From the NCBI GenBank assembly GCA_932521035.1, contig OW051495.1:4526001-4590000 (forward strand): a stretch of 64,000 nt of DNA, in the 5' to 3' direction. Of this stretch, positions 46,779 through 57,578 are shown piece after piece. The stretch is from Oscheius dolichura. Lineage: Eukaryota; Nematoda; Chromadorea; Rhabditida; Rhabditidae. The translations under genes and the position numbers were made by a program. The first letter of the stretch is position 1. Each line of letters begins with the position of its first letter. The notes beneath the pieces were generated by a model, which searched no databases, had not been told where the DNA came from, and saw only the letters and a program-made list of their open reading frames with translations.

Positions 46779-49240
46779 TTAGCCGTAAATTGTTTCAGTT
46801 ATTGCTTGGTCCTTGGCATCGTCGAGATCCTGAAATCAAAGCAATTGTCATTGATAGTATTAACCCAATCAACAAAAAACTCCGTTTTATCTCATGGAAC
46901 ATTTAGTGTTTACCTAACACCTGACCTCGCGACTGCCTGTGTCTTCATTAAAAGGAGAATACACGGCTGGCACTCGACTATCGCGCGATACCATACCACT
47001 AGAGGAAACGACAAAATGGGCAGCAAGGTCGGACTTTGCCGACCCAGTCAAAAACTTAGCCAATGTAGTAAAATCAGAATTTTCCCATTAGGTACTGCAA
47101 ACTGACCTCTCCATCATAACTTCTACCAGATCTCACAAACACAGAATCAGTTTGAATAACAGCCCCCGCTGCCATCAACCACTTTCGCGACTGCTCAGCT
47201 AGTGCATTTCGGCATGTAGATAGGCAGTCAACTCCAGCTGCTTCAGCATTTTTGAGAGGAGCAAACTCTTCTTCTCTTTCTACTGTCCAGATGTAGAAAG
47301 AGCTGAAAATGTAATTTTTCTACTGAATCATTTTTTTCCCAGTCTTACTTGCTCTTTTCGAAGACGTCAAATATAAATTGCTCAAGCTTGATCCCATTAG
47401 GTTTTTCTGGCTTTACAAGTTCTCCAGCGTCATTAACATAGGCAATCTTTTTTAGAGCCCGGTGGTATGGCAAATGAAAATAAGGAGAACAAAATCTATA
47501 AATAAAAAAGGTAATAAAAGCAACTCCAGGAACATACGAGTCCAGAAAAGTCATGGTAAAAAAATGGTTCGCGATAGATCCATCTCCAAAGAGAAACGTT
47601 CCGTCTTCAGTTTTTTTCTCAGCCAGCTCTGCTCCCAATTCGCTATATTCAGTTACTCTTGGTTTTCCGTTATCCAAACAGACGGAACCAACCAGTTCAC
47701 CAACGCGTTTTGCAACGCACTGAAAACCATTTTACTATATGTCTGCTAAAACTGGCGAACAATTAATGATTATTGGTTTCCCGGCCAAGCATATGATTTT
47801 ATTAGTATTTCTTATTGGCAGAGGCGAAATTAGGAGAAGTGATCCCTGGAGGGCATATGATGCACATGAAATGGGGATATAGGGAAGGTCGGTTTAGCAG
47901 AGACCTCGTAAAAAATTTTGATATATGACCTCGAGATACTTGAATCTCCTTCTGCAATATTGCCCATGTAATCAAATATGGAAAGTGATTGCAGCATGAT
48001 ACTTGTGCGGTCATTTGCAACATAATCGCGGAGGCAGATGTATACTCTAGCTGGTAGGCTTGCGTAAGAGGCGGATACCTATTTGCTGTAATCCAGAAAG
48101 GAGAGGCAAAAGGAACCGACCGTAACCTCACGGAACTATAATACTATCGGATTAGTGGCAATTGGCTAATGTTTGAAAGGTAGATTGATATCGCTCGTGG
48201 TGCAAAAAAAGGTCTAACCTTTGCAACGACATCTGCATTCTTATCTATACCATAGCCAACAAACAACGGATCGGCTACTTTGCAGAGAATATTGTCTATG
48301 CAATAAACGTGGAAGTACTTCACACCTCGCTTTTTCAATTCAGGAAGATGACGTGATAAGGCCGAATATATTCCACCATTTCCATCTAAATTTGATTGGG
48401 GGTGATAAGAAAAGAAAAATAAACATACTAGGCGAAGTTACAATCGTGTCTTTAGATGCCATAAACACATTTCCTTCAAAGTCAAAGGCCGGTATTTCGG
48501 CTTGACTAAAAATAGTTACTTGGTCCCAGTCAAGCCCGGCTTCAGGTACAACTTTTTCCAAGTGCTCCCGGGTAGCAGCTTCCGTACTTTTTGATGTCAT
48601 AATGACCCTAAACACCGGTTAACTTATTGTCATTGTCTAAATCACCATTGGATCCTTCCATCACAACCTGGATTAGCTTCTCTGGCTCGCTTTTGTAAAA
48701 CAGCAATTTTCGCAGCTTGTATACCAAGTAAAGAATCACAAGGAGAGATATGTAGATCTAATGCCAGACATCCTAAACTACAATGCATGCTTTCAAGGTA
48801 GCCACAAACCTTTGGGGCATGCGGATCCCAATCGCGAAGCCTGTCCACCGGCCAAAACCAAAGCTGCAACTTCACCTTTAGCGATAGCTTCCAAGCCTGT
48901 AAATAGACTAGATAACCATAAATTCGGCACAGTAACCAAGTTTATTGTACAATGTCCGAGCAGCGTCGTTAAGGTTGTTGACACTTTCCCGGTGCGAATC
49001 AGGCACAGGCTTCAGGTTAGCAGGATCAGCCTTGTAGATATGTGCAGATTCCTCAAATGACTTTATTGCCGAAGCAAGGTCAAGGGTTTTTATCTACAAT
49101 TGATGAAAATTATTCGTAATTAAACCATAAAATACCTGTTCAGCCAATTTATTCTGCTGCGTCTCCGTTAGTTCCGCCCAGAATCTCGTAACATACTTTT
49201 GATCTTTCAGATTTTGTGAGATCAAACCAATGTCGCTCAT
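46779..49240 (-). CDS. UAP1: UDP-N-acetylglucosamine pyrophosphorylase
   Basis: Start at 49240 (MSDIGLISQNLKDQKYVTRF). The nucleotide-binding signature is VAALVLAGGQASRLGSACPK. Then SLLGIQAAKIAVLQKRARE, IQWVIMTS, FDFEGNVFMASKDTIV, KYFHVYCIDNILCKVADPLF, PRVTEYSELGAELAEKKTED, GSIANHFFTMTFLDSYV and KPEKPNGIKLEQFIFDVFE follow in the order of eukaryotic UAP1. It makes UDP-GlcNAc from UTP and GlcNAc-1-phosphate in the cytosol, feeding chitin, N-glycan, GPI and O-GlcNAc synthesis. The glycine-threonine pair of the usual GGQGTRLG is AS here. The extreme C-terminus (after SVFVRSGRSYDGE) uses a 270 bp intron to a short last exon DLDDAKDQAITET. One internal intron (about 47.72-48.22 kb) is near 490 bp. 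Confidence 0.93.
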
Positions 49241-49498
49241 GATTCTAAAGATGTACATAATATCCATATTAAAAGTAGCAGTTTTCTATATAGACTATGA
49301 AACAGGAGCTCATAAATACAGCGGGCACTACTGGAGTAGGTGGTACGCATATAACTAAGCGATTATCTTATCTAGTGACCTCCGATAGTGCTATGCATTC
49401 CAATAACAATTAATACACACGGAATGCCGGTAGAAGAACATTGCATATGGTAAAAACATTTTAGTATGATGTAACACGAAAAATTGCATTCAAAAAAA

Positions 49499-49971
49499 TC
49501 AAGAACGGCGTGAGGCCACCATTTCTCGAAGATTCTCTTCGGCTTCTTTCAATCCCTTTTCCAGGTACTCTCGCTGTTTATCGATCACTTCAGCTTGTGA
49601 TCTAAAGCTATTTTACACTCAATTTACTACTATGCATACTTGAAATCAGACGCTTCTTTGTAATGTTTATTTAGTTCATCGTTCTTGGAAGTCAAAACAA
49701 ACATTCGTCCGATACTCCGGTAATACTTGAACTCTGGTGACAAATCTACCAATGCTTTAGCTGTAGCTTCAGAAATAGCTTTTTTCTATGAAAAAAATGT
49801 TGCTGTTATTAGTCTCAAAACCTGAATATTTTGCCTTTTGATGTGTTCACCTTGAGTGATTCGTTGTCGGGTTTCATTTGTTTTGAACTGCAAATCTTGA
49901 AAAGCCTGTAATGCATTCCTAAATGTTTAAACATAAAATAATATTACTTTTTTAAGTTCCTCGTCGGCCAT
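49499..49971 (-). CDS. PFDN1: Prefoldin subunit 1 (beta-type)
   Basis: Exons give MADEELKKAFQDLQFKTNE, then KALVDLSPEFKYYRSIGRMF, VLTSKNDELNKHYKEAS, and IDKQREYLEKGLKEAEENLR with MVASRRS at the end. The helix-hairpin-helix layout, GRMF motif and final EMxxxRR match prefoldin subunit 1. About 120 residues, the normal size. Prefoldin is a hexameric jellyfish-like cochaperone that delivers nascent actin and tubulin to CCT in the cytosol. Introns are about 40 bp. The start at 49971 is fixed by the family N-terminus. It lies 258 bp downstream of UAP1's start on the same strand; no functional link is implied. Confidence 0.93.
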
Positions 49972-50308
49972 TTGCAGAAGTAGATGGCTGATCTATAACT
50001 GTATTGTAAGGAGTGTAGCTTCATGAAAAACAAAGCAAGAGAAAACTAGAAGACAAGAAACGCAGAGAGATAGCTGTCGCCGAATTTTTCATTCCAATAT
50101 TTCTTTTTTTTTGCGTACATACCGCGTATTTTTCCGCAGGAAATCGCTGGTCTTGAATGGAATTCTCGACAACTACGATATCAAGGCCGCCCGTTTCTTT
50201 ACTCCAGAGAACGTTATTTGGCCGCACCTCCAGCTTTTATTCCATTTTCTTTATTTTTTGTTTACCGCACTTCCATGTTTCATTTCATGAGAGTTTCTTC
50301 AGGTAAAA
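49972..50308. promoter_or_regulatory. Divergent promoter region between prefoldin 1 and the phosphate carrier
   Basis: 337 bp separate the two divergent starts. An acceptor-like TTTCTTCAG at about 50293-50301, just before the phosphate-carrier start, suggests a 5' UTR intron or a spliced-leader site. Motifs beyond that were not identified. Confidence 0.4.
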
Positions 50309-51533
50309 ATGGGAGTGGAGCAACTCACCGATGCCGCCAAAGTCAATCCCTTCAGTCTACCTGTGCGTTCCGCGAGTTGCGCTGCCGTCCAGTCAAAACG
50401 TAATTTTATTTACAAATACTTTTTAACAATAGTTTAGCTGGAGAGGTAGAATTCGGTAGTGGAAAATATTATGCTCTTTGCGCCTTTGGAGGAGTGCTAT
50501 CATGCGGTCTTACTCACACCGCCATTGTGCCCCTTGATCTCATCAAATGCCGTATCCAGGTGAGTATTTTGCTGTCCTTATCAGAAAAGCATTTTTAGGT
50601 GAACCCTGAAAAATACAAGGGTATCGTATCTGGTTTCCGCACCACGGTGGCCGAAGAAGGCGTCCGCGCCCTTGCAAAGGGATGGGCGCCTACATTAGTT
50701 GGTTACTCACTACAAGGATTGGGCAAATTCGGCTTTTACGAAGTTTTCAAGAATTTTTACGCCAATGCTTTGGGAGAGGTATGATATGACTTCATTTGTT
50801 ATTTAAGTTTATTTAAGGAAAAAACATATCTCTATCGTACCGGCCTCTATTTGGCCGCCTCTGCTTCAGCTGAATTCTTTGCCGATATTATGCTTGCTCC
50901 TATGGAAGCTACTAAAGTCCGTGTGCAAACACATCCTGGTGCTCCTCCTACACTCCGTGGATGTGCCCCTATGATTTACAAAGCCGAGGGACTTTCTGGG
51001 TTCTTCAAGGTTAGGCAATCATTTAGAAAAGAGTTTAGACATGACAAATTTAGGGCCTTCCTCCTCTTTGGGGACGGCAAATTCCTTATACCATGATGAA
51101 ATTTGCTTGCTTCGAGCGTACTGTTGAGCTTTTGTACCAGTACGTTGTCCCCAAGCCTCGGTCTGAGTGCTCCAAGTCCGAGCAACTTGGTGTCACCTTC
51201 CTCGCCGGATACATTGCTGGCTAGTTTTTTTCCATTTTTTTTAATCGAAAATTTACAGGAGTTTTCTGTGCTATTGTTTCCCATCCTGCTGACACTCTCG
51301 TCTCTAAGCTGAACCAGGATGCCAATGCTACTATTGGTGATATCGTTAAAAAGATCGGATTCGCTGGATTGTGGAAAGGTCTTGGCCCTCGTATTATCAT
51401 GATTGGTACCCTCACCGCCTTGCAATGGTTCATCTATGACTCTGTGAAAGTTGCCTGTGGGCTTCCCCGGCCGCCTCCTCCCGAGATGCCCGAGTCTCTG
51501 AAAAAGAAGCTTGCTGAGCAAGGAAAACTGTAA
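50309..51533 (+). CDS. Mitochondrial phosphate carrier (SLC25A3 type)
   Basis: Start at 50309. Three mitochondrial-carrier repeats are seen: first GGVLSCGLTHTAIVPLDLIK with CRIQVNPEKY, second FFADIMLAPMEATKVRVQTH, third GYIAG joined to VFCAIVSHPADTLVSKL. Each carries the PxDxxK-type (here PLDLIK, PMEATK, PADTLVSK) matrix-gate motif. The specific residues TAIVPLDLIKCR and GWAPTLVGYSLQGLGKFGFY are diagnostic for the phosphate carrier. It imports phosphate with protons across the inner mitochondrial membrane for ATP synthesis. Short introns (30-44 bp). The N-terminus (MGVEQLTDAAKVNPFSLP) is shorter than that of many animals. Length about 340 residues. Confidence 0.94.
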
Positions 51534-51686
51534 AACCTTGTTAGAACTCTGTATAGTTTTAGCAAATAAATAAACGGTTGAATCTATTGTGAATTCCTTG
51601 TGACGATTTGTTTTATTAAAATGAAATATAGAAAGTAAAGTCTCGTTTTACTTGTTGTGTTTAGAACAAACGTTTTAATTGCGCAG

Positions 51687-54600
51687 ATGCAAAAACAATT
51701 CCTCGGATCATCTGCTATTGTGCAGTTGGTGGATAGTTTTCGGTATGTTAGGTAATCCGGCTGCAAATCATGAGTTTAGATTTAATCGATTCTCAATAAC
51801 ACTAATAACATTCGACTTGGTCTTGGGCTTTTTTATTTGGAGTGCTGTGCACGAACTTGATACATTTCGTTGGTTAGACCATCTATCTAATTTAATATCT
51901 CATGTTGATGAGGTGAGATTTGGTTTGGATGCTTCAGGAAAAGCTCATTTCCTAGGTAATATCATGGCTAACCAGCAATCCAGTGGGACTCAAGCTTAAC
52001 GAACCAGTGAATTTCGCCCTGGCAAGCTTTTTTCGTTATCACGTTTATTTATGGCACAGTAAGTGGTCTGGTTCTCGTCGATAATTTATTTATTGTTCTT
52101 CAGCGTTTGTCCAGTTTCTCTATATACCATGGCTTATTCGACTTGTTCAGCTCTCCTTTTGCCTGGGATTATCCTGGGGAGTTGCGTTGTGCACTGATCT
52201 ATTGTCCATAGCAACTCTCCACATTCACTGTTTCGACGTATACGCTAGTCGGTAAGTCTCATCAGTTTTTAGTGTAGTTCGGGGTGGTTCACTCGAGATA
52301 AGATAAGAGGGGGGCATGTAAAGACAAATCAATTACCGTTAGTGTTGTTGTTTTTTTCGCTGCGACAGGACTGCACTGAGCTTGAACTTGTCTGTTCCCG
52401 TCAAGTCGGTGATAGGAAGTTTTGTTATCACTATCTTTCTTGCCTACAAGTTACGGTTGTTTTGATTTACATTGTCCACGATCTTCTAGTTAATGGATGA
52501 AACAACTAGCCTAATTTCGGTCGAACCATCGGACTATGGAGCTGCATATTCCATTTCAGAATCTGCACTGGAAAAAGTAGATCCTATTACACTTTCCTGG
52601 CGAGATGTGCGGTTCGTTTCTATTTTTCTTCTTTATATTAGATGACTATACCTTCGCTTTATTTCGCCTCTCAGGGTTTCTGTTCAAAAAACTCGACGCG
52701 AATTGCTTCTCGGAGTTAGCGGCATAGCCCGTCCTGGTGAGCTAATGGCGTTAATGGGAGCAAGTGGTGCTGGAAAAACAACTTTGCTAAACACTATGCT
52801 TGCAAGGAATTTAAAAGGACTAGAAGTGACGGGACGAATTGAAGTCAATGGATGCGAAATCGGCCAAGAGATAACTGCAATTTCTGGATATGCCCAGCAA
52901 GAGGAGCTCTTTTTAGGAACTCTTACTGTAAGGGAGTATTTAACCGTCCAGGTGACTGTTGAAAAGTTTTTTTTAAATTGTTACTAGTCAAAACTACGAG
53001 TTCATGATGCACAGAAGAGAAGAAAGCGCGTTGACGTGGTTCTCAGCCAGTTAGGTCTGCTCAAATGTCAGAACACCCGAATTGGAGTAGTAGGTATTAA
53101 AAAAGGAATATCTGGTTAGTCTCTGCGATACAACTTACATTAAAAGCAGGTGGTGAAGCCCGACGTCTTACATTTGCATGCGAATTATTATCTAATCCTG
53201 CAATATTATTCTGCGACGAGCCTACTACTGGGCTGGACAGTTTTATGGCCGAAAATGTTGTTCAAGTTCTTTCTAAATTGACTAGAAATGGAAGGACAAT
53301 TATTTGCACAATTCATCAGCCAGCCTCGCAATTATATCTTATGTTCGATCGCGTGATGTTTCTAGGTGGGCAAAAAGCATGGCTGATTTTAGTAGATTGT
53401 TTTAGCCGGTGGAAGAACTGCATTTGTTGGTTCGCCCCGAGCTTGTATTGAGTTCTTTGAGTCGTGCGGGTATCCTTGCCCCCATAACTTCAATCCTGCT
53501 GATCTTGTAATACATACTCTGGCTGTAGTACCGCATGAGGAAGAGCAGTGTCGCGAGAAAATAACGAAGATTTGCGATGCTTTCGAAAATGGGTATGCTT
53601 TATAATGAAAATACGAACGTTAAAATCTCAGGCCAGGAGGAAAGAAACTGATGAATGAGTTGCAATCATTGGAGGTTGGAGATATTCCGGAAGGAAGAAA
53701 ACGTGTCTCTCTGCCTTCACAGATTGCTGCTCTTCTTCATAGATCGTTCTTGGATAACTGGCGAAATCCGAGTTTGGCTAGGGCTAAGATCATTCAAAAA
53801 TCTGTCATGGGACTTTTTGTTGGGCTTTTGTACTTCCAGGTTAGACTCCTTTTTGGAATTTTCACTTTTTTAAAGACACAACTTACTCGTGTTGGTATTT
53901 CGAACATAAACGGAGCTTTATTTTATCTAGTTTGTGAGCTGACTTATTCTACACTGTTTGGAATCCTCACATTTATGCCTGCAGATTACCCTCTTGTTGT
54001 CAGAGAGTACCATGATGGTATTTACAGCATATTCAGGTAAGGAGGTTTTTTAATATTAGGTCGCATCATAAGTAATGATAATTTGGCTGTTTCGACCCCT
54101 TCCCGTGGATAATTTTTGATGATCTTTTTTTTAAAATGTAGTAGCCAGGGAAAAACTCGCTTTCCACTGGTTTTTATGAGATTTGGATACGAGGAAATAT
54201 TACAAAAATGCGTTGGGAAAATTGGCATTTTCGGTTTTTTCGAGATTCCGCTTCAACGAAGCATTTTCAGCACAAGGTTCCTTCTTGAAAAAATTCTCCA
54301 TTTCGTTCTGCATCGATTGACACCAAAAACAATCCAGATTCAAAGGAAAAATTTTGAGGAAAATCCGTTTGAAAAGACGTTGCCAAATGGCGCAGTGGGT
54401 TTCTACAATGCGGTTCGAAAGGTCGGGGGTTCGGATCCACCGCTCGTCAAATCATTTTTGCTTTTTTTTTCTGCCCGTTTATTTTCTTTTGCTTTTGCAT
54501 TTTATGGCTAAATACAAGCTTTTCTCCCTCTAGACACTTGAATTTCCCGATTTATGTGAAATTCAAAATTTGACCTTTGGTGCGCTAACGAGGTTCATCA

Positions 54601-55865
54601 CTTCTGTGTTGCTTTGAATGGGCTCCTCAGTGGCTAGAGCTGATTTTTTATGGCAATATAGCCTTTTCCACACGTTTTGGCTACTGTTTCAAATGTTGTG
54701 CGAGTATTCTCGAGTTTCTAGAACGGAATCGACGGATGCAAAGGCAGGTCAACTGTTTAATTTCTGCTTTGAACCACTCGTTCTTGGCTTATTCATGCAG
54801 GTTTTCTCGAGATAAGTTCAACCGTAAAGGATCTGCTCCAATTAAAGGAACAGTCAGGCCGGGGAAAAGTTTGTGCCCAGCTCCCGCCCAAACGCGCATT
54901 TGAATTTCAAAATTTTTTTCCCTGCCTACTACATTTTAAAAAAAAGATCATCAAAAATTATCCACGGGAAGGGGTTGAAATAGCCAAATTATCATTACTT
55001 ATGACGCGACCTAATATAATACTCTCGTAGCTATTATTTTGCTCGTTCACTTTCTTATGTACCGCTTTTCACTGTTGATGGTCTGCTAATGATACTCATT
55101 TGCTATTGGCTTGTTGGGTTCTCTAATTCTGTACAACAAGTACTGGTTGCTCTGCTGACAGCTCTTCTCATCGAACAATCATCCTCGGCTTTTGGAGTCA
55201 TGTTGTCTGTAATATGCCCGTCATATCCAGTAGCTGTTTCTCTAGCCGGCCCGTTGCTGACTCTTCTTTCTCTTACTGGTGGCTTATATGCAAATGTTGG
55301 AGCCCTTCCAGTATACATTTCCTGGGTGCAGTACCTCAGTTGGTTTAGGTTTTACCACAAAAAAAGCAGCAATAAGTATATTATGCTTTAGATACGGGTT
55401 TGAAGCTCTAACCATAAATCAGTGGAGCCAAATAAATAACTCTACAGGGGCCAAGAACTGGACTACCGAGGATCGAGATGAGATCCTCAGAAGCTTCTCG
55501 TTTGATGCCAACAATCTCTGGCTAGATATCATTGTAATGACCGGCTATATTTTTGTTTTCTACACTATTGGATTTATTGGTCTCGCTATTCGCGTTCGAC
55601 GATCTCGTTGATACTCTTATGTGTGTTCAAAAAGGAAATAAATATTAACCTCTTCAACATTTGATTTATTACGAGAATATTAGATGGCTAAGAGCGGGGG
55701 TGGGCAGAAAGAAAAGAACAAATAATAGGTACTGTTCAGGTTAGCTGATGTTTCGTGGTATTCGCTATGCTCTCTCTGGAGAGCTCTACGTGGTAAAAAA
55801 TGGAACCCATTGAGGAACAGAGTAGATACGGTACGTAGATAATATAGTCTGTCAAGAAAAAAGAC

Positions 55866-55900
<35 letters not shown>

Positions 55901-56255
55901 GCATGGTGTATGTGTACAGGATTACACATCTCAATTTGTATGCTCTCTACAGTATCTATCGTATAAAACGAATATTTTGTCGTAAAACACTAATGAACTG
56001 TTTAGGTCTATCTGGATTCCCGAGAGCAGTTTTTGTCCACCATTCTTTTCTCTTTGCTGTTGTTCCTCCTACCTACCATCTTTGTATACTTTGTAGTATT
56101 TAAATTGGTGAGCTTTATATTTCGTGTTCTCATACTTATTCATGTTGCAGTTACGTTTCGGAGTATATGCAACAAGGACAACGCTTCTATACGTGAGCCT
56201 GTGGAAACAACTAGCTCTCATTCCCCAGCAGGACAGGCGTGCTCACCTGGGATGA
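51687..56255 (+). CDS. PIGQ: PIG-Q (GPI-GlcNAc transferase subunit Q), split by a 3.7 kb intron holding an ABCG gene
   Basis: The 5' exons give FLGSSAIVQLVDSFRFNRFS, WLTSNPVGLKLNEPVNFALA, SFFRYHVYLWH and LLSIATLHIHCFDVYASR, the conserved PIG-Q core. A strong donor at 52252 is in phase with an acceptor at 55919, giving R-ITHLNLYALYSIYR, and the next segment FLSTILFSLLLFLLPTIFVY is the PIG-Q membrane signature. The intron therefore spans an entire ABCG gene. Around 55.95-56.00 kb the join between these two blocks is not cleanly resolved. Stop tentatively at 56255. PIG-Q stabilises the GPI-GlcNAc transferase, the first step of GPI anchor synthesis on the ER. The start at 51687 omits the poorly conserved N-terminus of larger orthologs. 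An alternative terminal exon may end at 52465. Confidence 0.75.
52493..55611 (+). CDS. ABCG (white-type) half transporter, nested in PIG-Q intron
   Basis: Start MDETTSLISVEPSDYGAAYS. Nucleotide-binding domain: Walker A MGASGAGKTTLLNT, signature ISGGEARRLTFACELL, Walker B ILFCDEPTTGLDS, H-loop CTIHQPASQ. The ABCG ordering (ATPase domain first, then six membrane helices) continues with FLDNWRNPSLARAKIIQKSV, FYLVCELTYSTLFGILTF, LVGFSNSVQQVLVALLTA and LSLTGGLYANVGALPVY, and ends AIRVRRSR. White/ABCG proteins export pigment precursors, sterols or lipids as homo- or heterodimers. An intron of about 1 kb (54.04-55.03 kb) carries an inserted element; other introns are 30-50 bp. The motifs are intact. 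It is on the same strand as the host gene and begins 241 bp inside its intron. Confidence 0.93.
54053..55018. mobile_element. Mariner-like non-autonomous element in an ABCG intron
   Basis: Terminal inverted repeats of about 100 bp (54053-54155 and 54915-55018) differ at only a few bases and begin TTAGGTCGC; both ends abut a TA, as expected for Tc1/mariner target sites. The 0.76 kb interior has no transposase motif (no recognisable D,D34D core). Probably a deletion derivative or a large MITE moved by a mariner transposase elsewhere. Confidence 0.75.
54381..54450 (+). repeat. tRNA-derived (SINE-like) segment inside the mariner-like element
   Basis: A-box TGGCGCAGTGG (54388-54398) and B-box GGTTCGGATCC (54428-54438) fit RNA polymerase III internal promoter consensus with one B-box mismatch. 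The surrounding 70 bases resemble a tRNA but the acceptor stem is not convincing. Confidence 0.55.
55867..55896. repeat. (TA)n microsatellite
   Basis: About fifteen TA units, just upstream of the PIG-Q acceptor at 55919. Confidence 0.95.
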
Positions 56256-56970
56256 TCATTTCCGCGACTTGTTCCCGTCAGCTGTCAACTCACAGCGTGA
56301 TCCAACATTTACAAATCATATTCATTCTAACAAGTAAATCTATTTTCAACAACTGCAGACAATTTGTAACTAGAGTTTCTGTTTTTGAAGTAGAAAAAAG
56401 GCCTGTTGTCTCTGTTACACTTTATTATCCAATCCCATGGGACGCGAAATTCGCAGCTGGTATCTCACACTTTAGCATCGCATTTTTTGGCTGGTCTCCG
56501 CCAATCGAATATGATAATCGTCTCTCTCAGCTCTGAATGTCCGTGCACTGTGGAGACATAATCTTTGCATATTTGTTTCCATTGTATCCCGCGCAGCTAT
56601 AAACGGGTGTGTGTGCGATGACTCCCTTCTGAATCAGCTCTGCAGAGACTGACCAAAACAAGCAATACGTGTGGAGCTATCCTCACTCTTCTGGTGAATC
56701 AAACAGTTTCCCACATTTTCCTATCTTTTCTTCTTTTGGTCTTTCCGAAAATAAGAATGTGATCTGCCTCATTCCCCCTAGCATTCTCTCCCAGCTGACG
56801 ATGCGTCTCGTAGGTCTTACGCTTCTTATAAACAGCTTATTCACGCTTCTTGTTCCTAATTACTACCATCAAAGCTCAGCGTATTCTCAATTGTTTTCTA
56901 ATTTGCCATTTTCTACATTTATAAATTTCATCCAACAGCAGAACTACCAGAAAATAACATAGAATTACGT
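56256..56970. other. Region downstream of PIG-Q
   Basis: Continuing open frames (for example DDHFRDLFPSAVNSQRDP near 56.25-56.31 kb) may mean that PIG-Q has further C-terminal exons, but no chain was established. The remainder to 56970 is AT-rich and holds 3' UTR sequence only. Confidence 0.3.
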
Positions 56971-57480
56971 TTATTTGCATGGCAGAGTCTGTTTAGCAGC
57001 ATTATGAAGGAAAGCCTTGTTATTGTGAAGAAATTCGTCGGCCACATCAAAACGAATCGGCCGCGAAAGGTCTGGCTCGGCTAGCAGATGCAGTACGGAG
57101 TCAATGATAGAGTCCATAGTGGTGGTCGGCTTCCAGTTGTCATAAACCACGATGGGAATACAGACCTCGCCCGTTTTGTCAACATTTGGATGATATACCT
57201 AGAAGAGGAGTGCCGTCTTTATAAGCGAAACTCTTACGGGATGAATGAAGCGGACGAGAGGCGGTCGGAAGGGATATTCCCCGGTACAGTCAACGGATAG
57301 AGTGAGCACCATTCCTGTGAAGGGGGCCATTTTAGGCTTGATTTTAAAATGCCAAATTTCCTTCTCGCCGGCTTTCTGATAGCTGACGATATGATCTCGT
57401 CCTTTAGCTTTGAGAGCTTTCATCTCCTTCTCAATGCGCATCGTTTGTAGCGCTTTGATGTGGTGAAGACCGACCGACAT
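56971..57480 (-). CDS. Ubiquitin-conjugating enzyme E2, UBE2L3/UbcH7-like
   Basis: Two main exons (intron 57239-57199). The start at 57480 gives MSVGLHHIKALQTMRIEKEM. UBC fold motifs: GEYPFRPPLVRFIHP, the HPN motif in VYHPNVDKTGEVCIPIV with the catalytic cysteine eight residues after the Asn, then YDNWKPTTTMDSIIDSVLHL and a C-terminal HNAAKQTLPCK. The PxxxxENWKPAT-like segment and CIPIV (CLPVI in UBE2L3) favour the UBE2L3 class, which works with HECT and RBR ligases, over UBE2M. The 15 residues before the first helix are longer than in UBE2L3, and the tail is shorter. Cytosolic or nuclear. The upstream neighbour is a divergent claudin-like gene 98 bp away. Confidence 0.85.
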
Positions 57481-57578
57481 TGCTGGGCGGAATGCAAATG
57501 GCCACCGCTTTCCTAAATCTTCGACAAAACACTTTTAATCCACAGTGAATCAAATATTCTAATTTAGGACGAGACAGT
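57481..57578. promoter_or_regulatory. 98 bp divergent promoter (E2 / claudin-like)
   Basis: The two start codons point away from each other with only 98 bp between, so core promoters and 5' UTRs must overlap. CAAAT-type and AT-rich sequence only; no classical TATA recognised. Confidence 0.5.

Noticed and set aside
54116-54511. 131-residue open frame inside the ABCG-intron element as a transposase
   Set aside because: No helix-turn-helix or catalytic aspartate pattern; the frame crosses a tRNA-like segment.
56971-57480. NEDD8 E2 (UBE2M/UBC12)
   Set aside because: No UBE2M N-terminal docking peptide; residues around the active Cys (GEVCIPIV) and NWKPTT fit UBE2L3 better.
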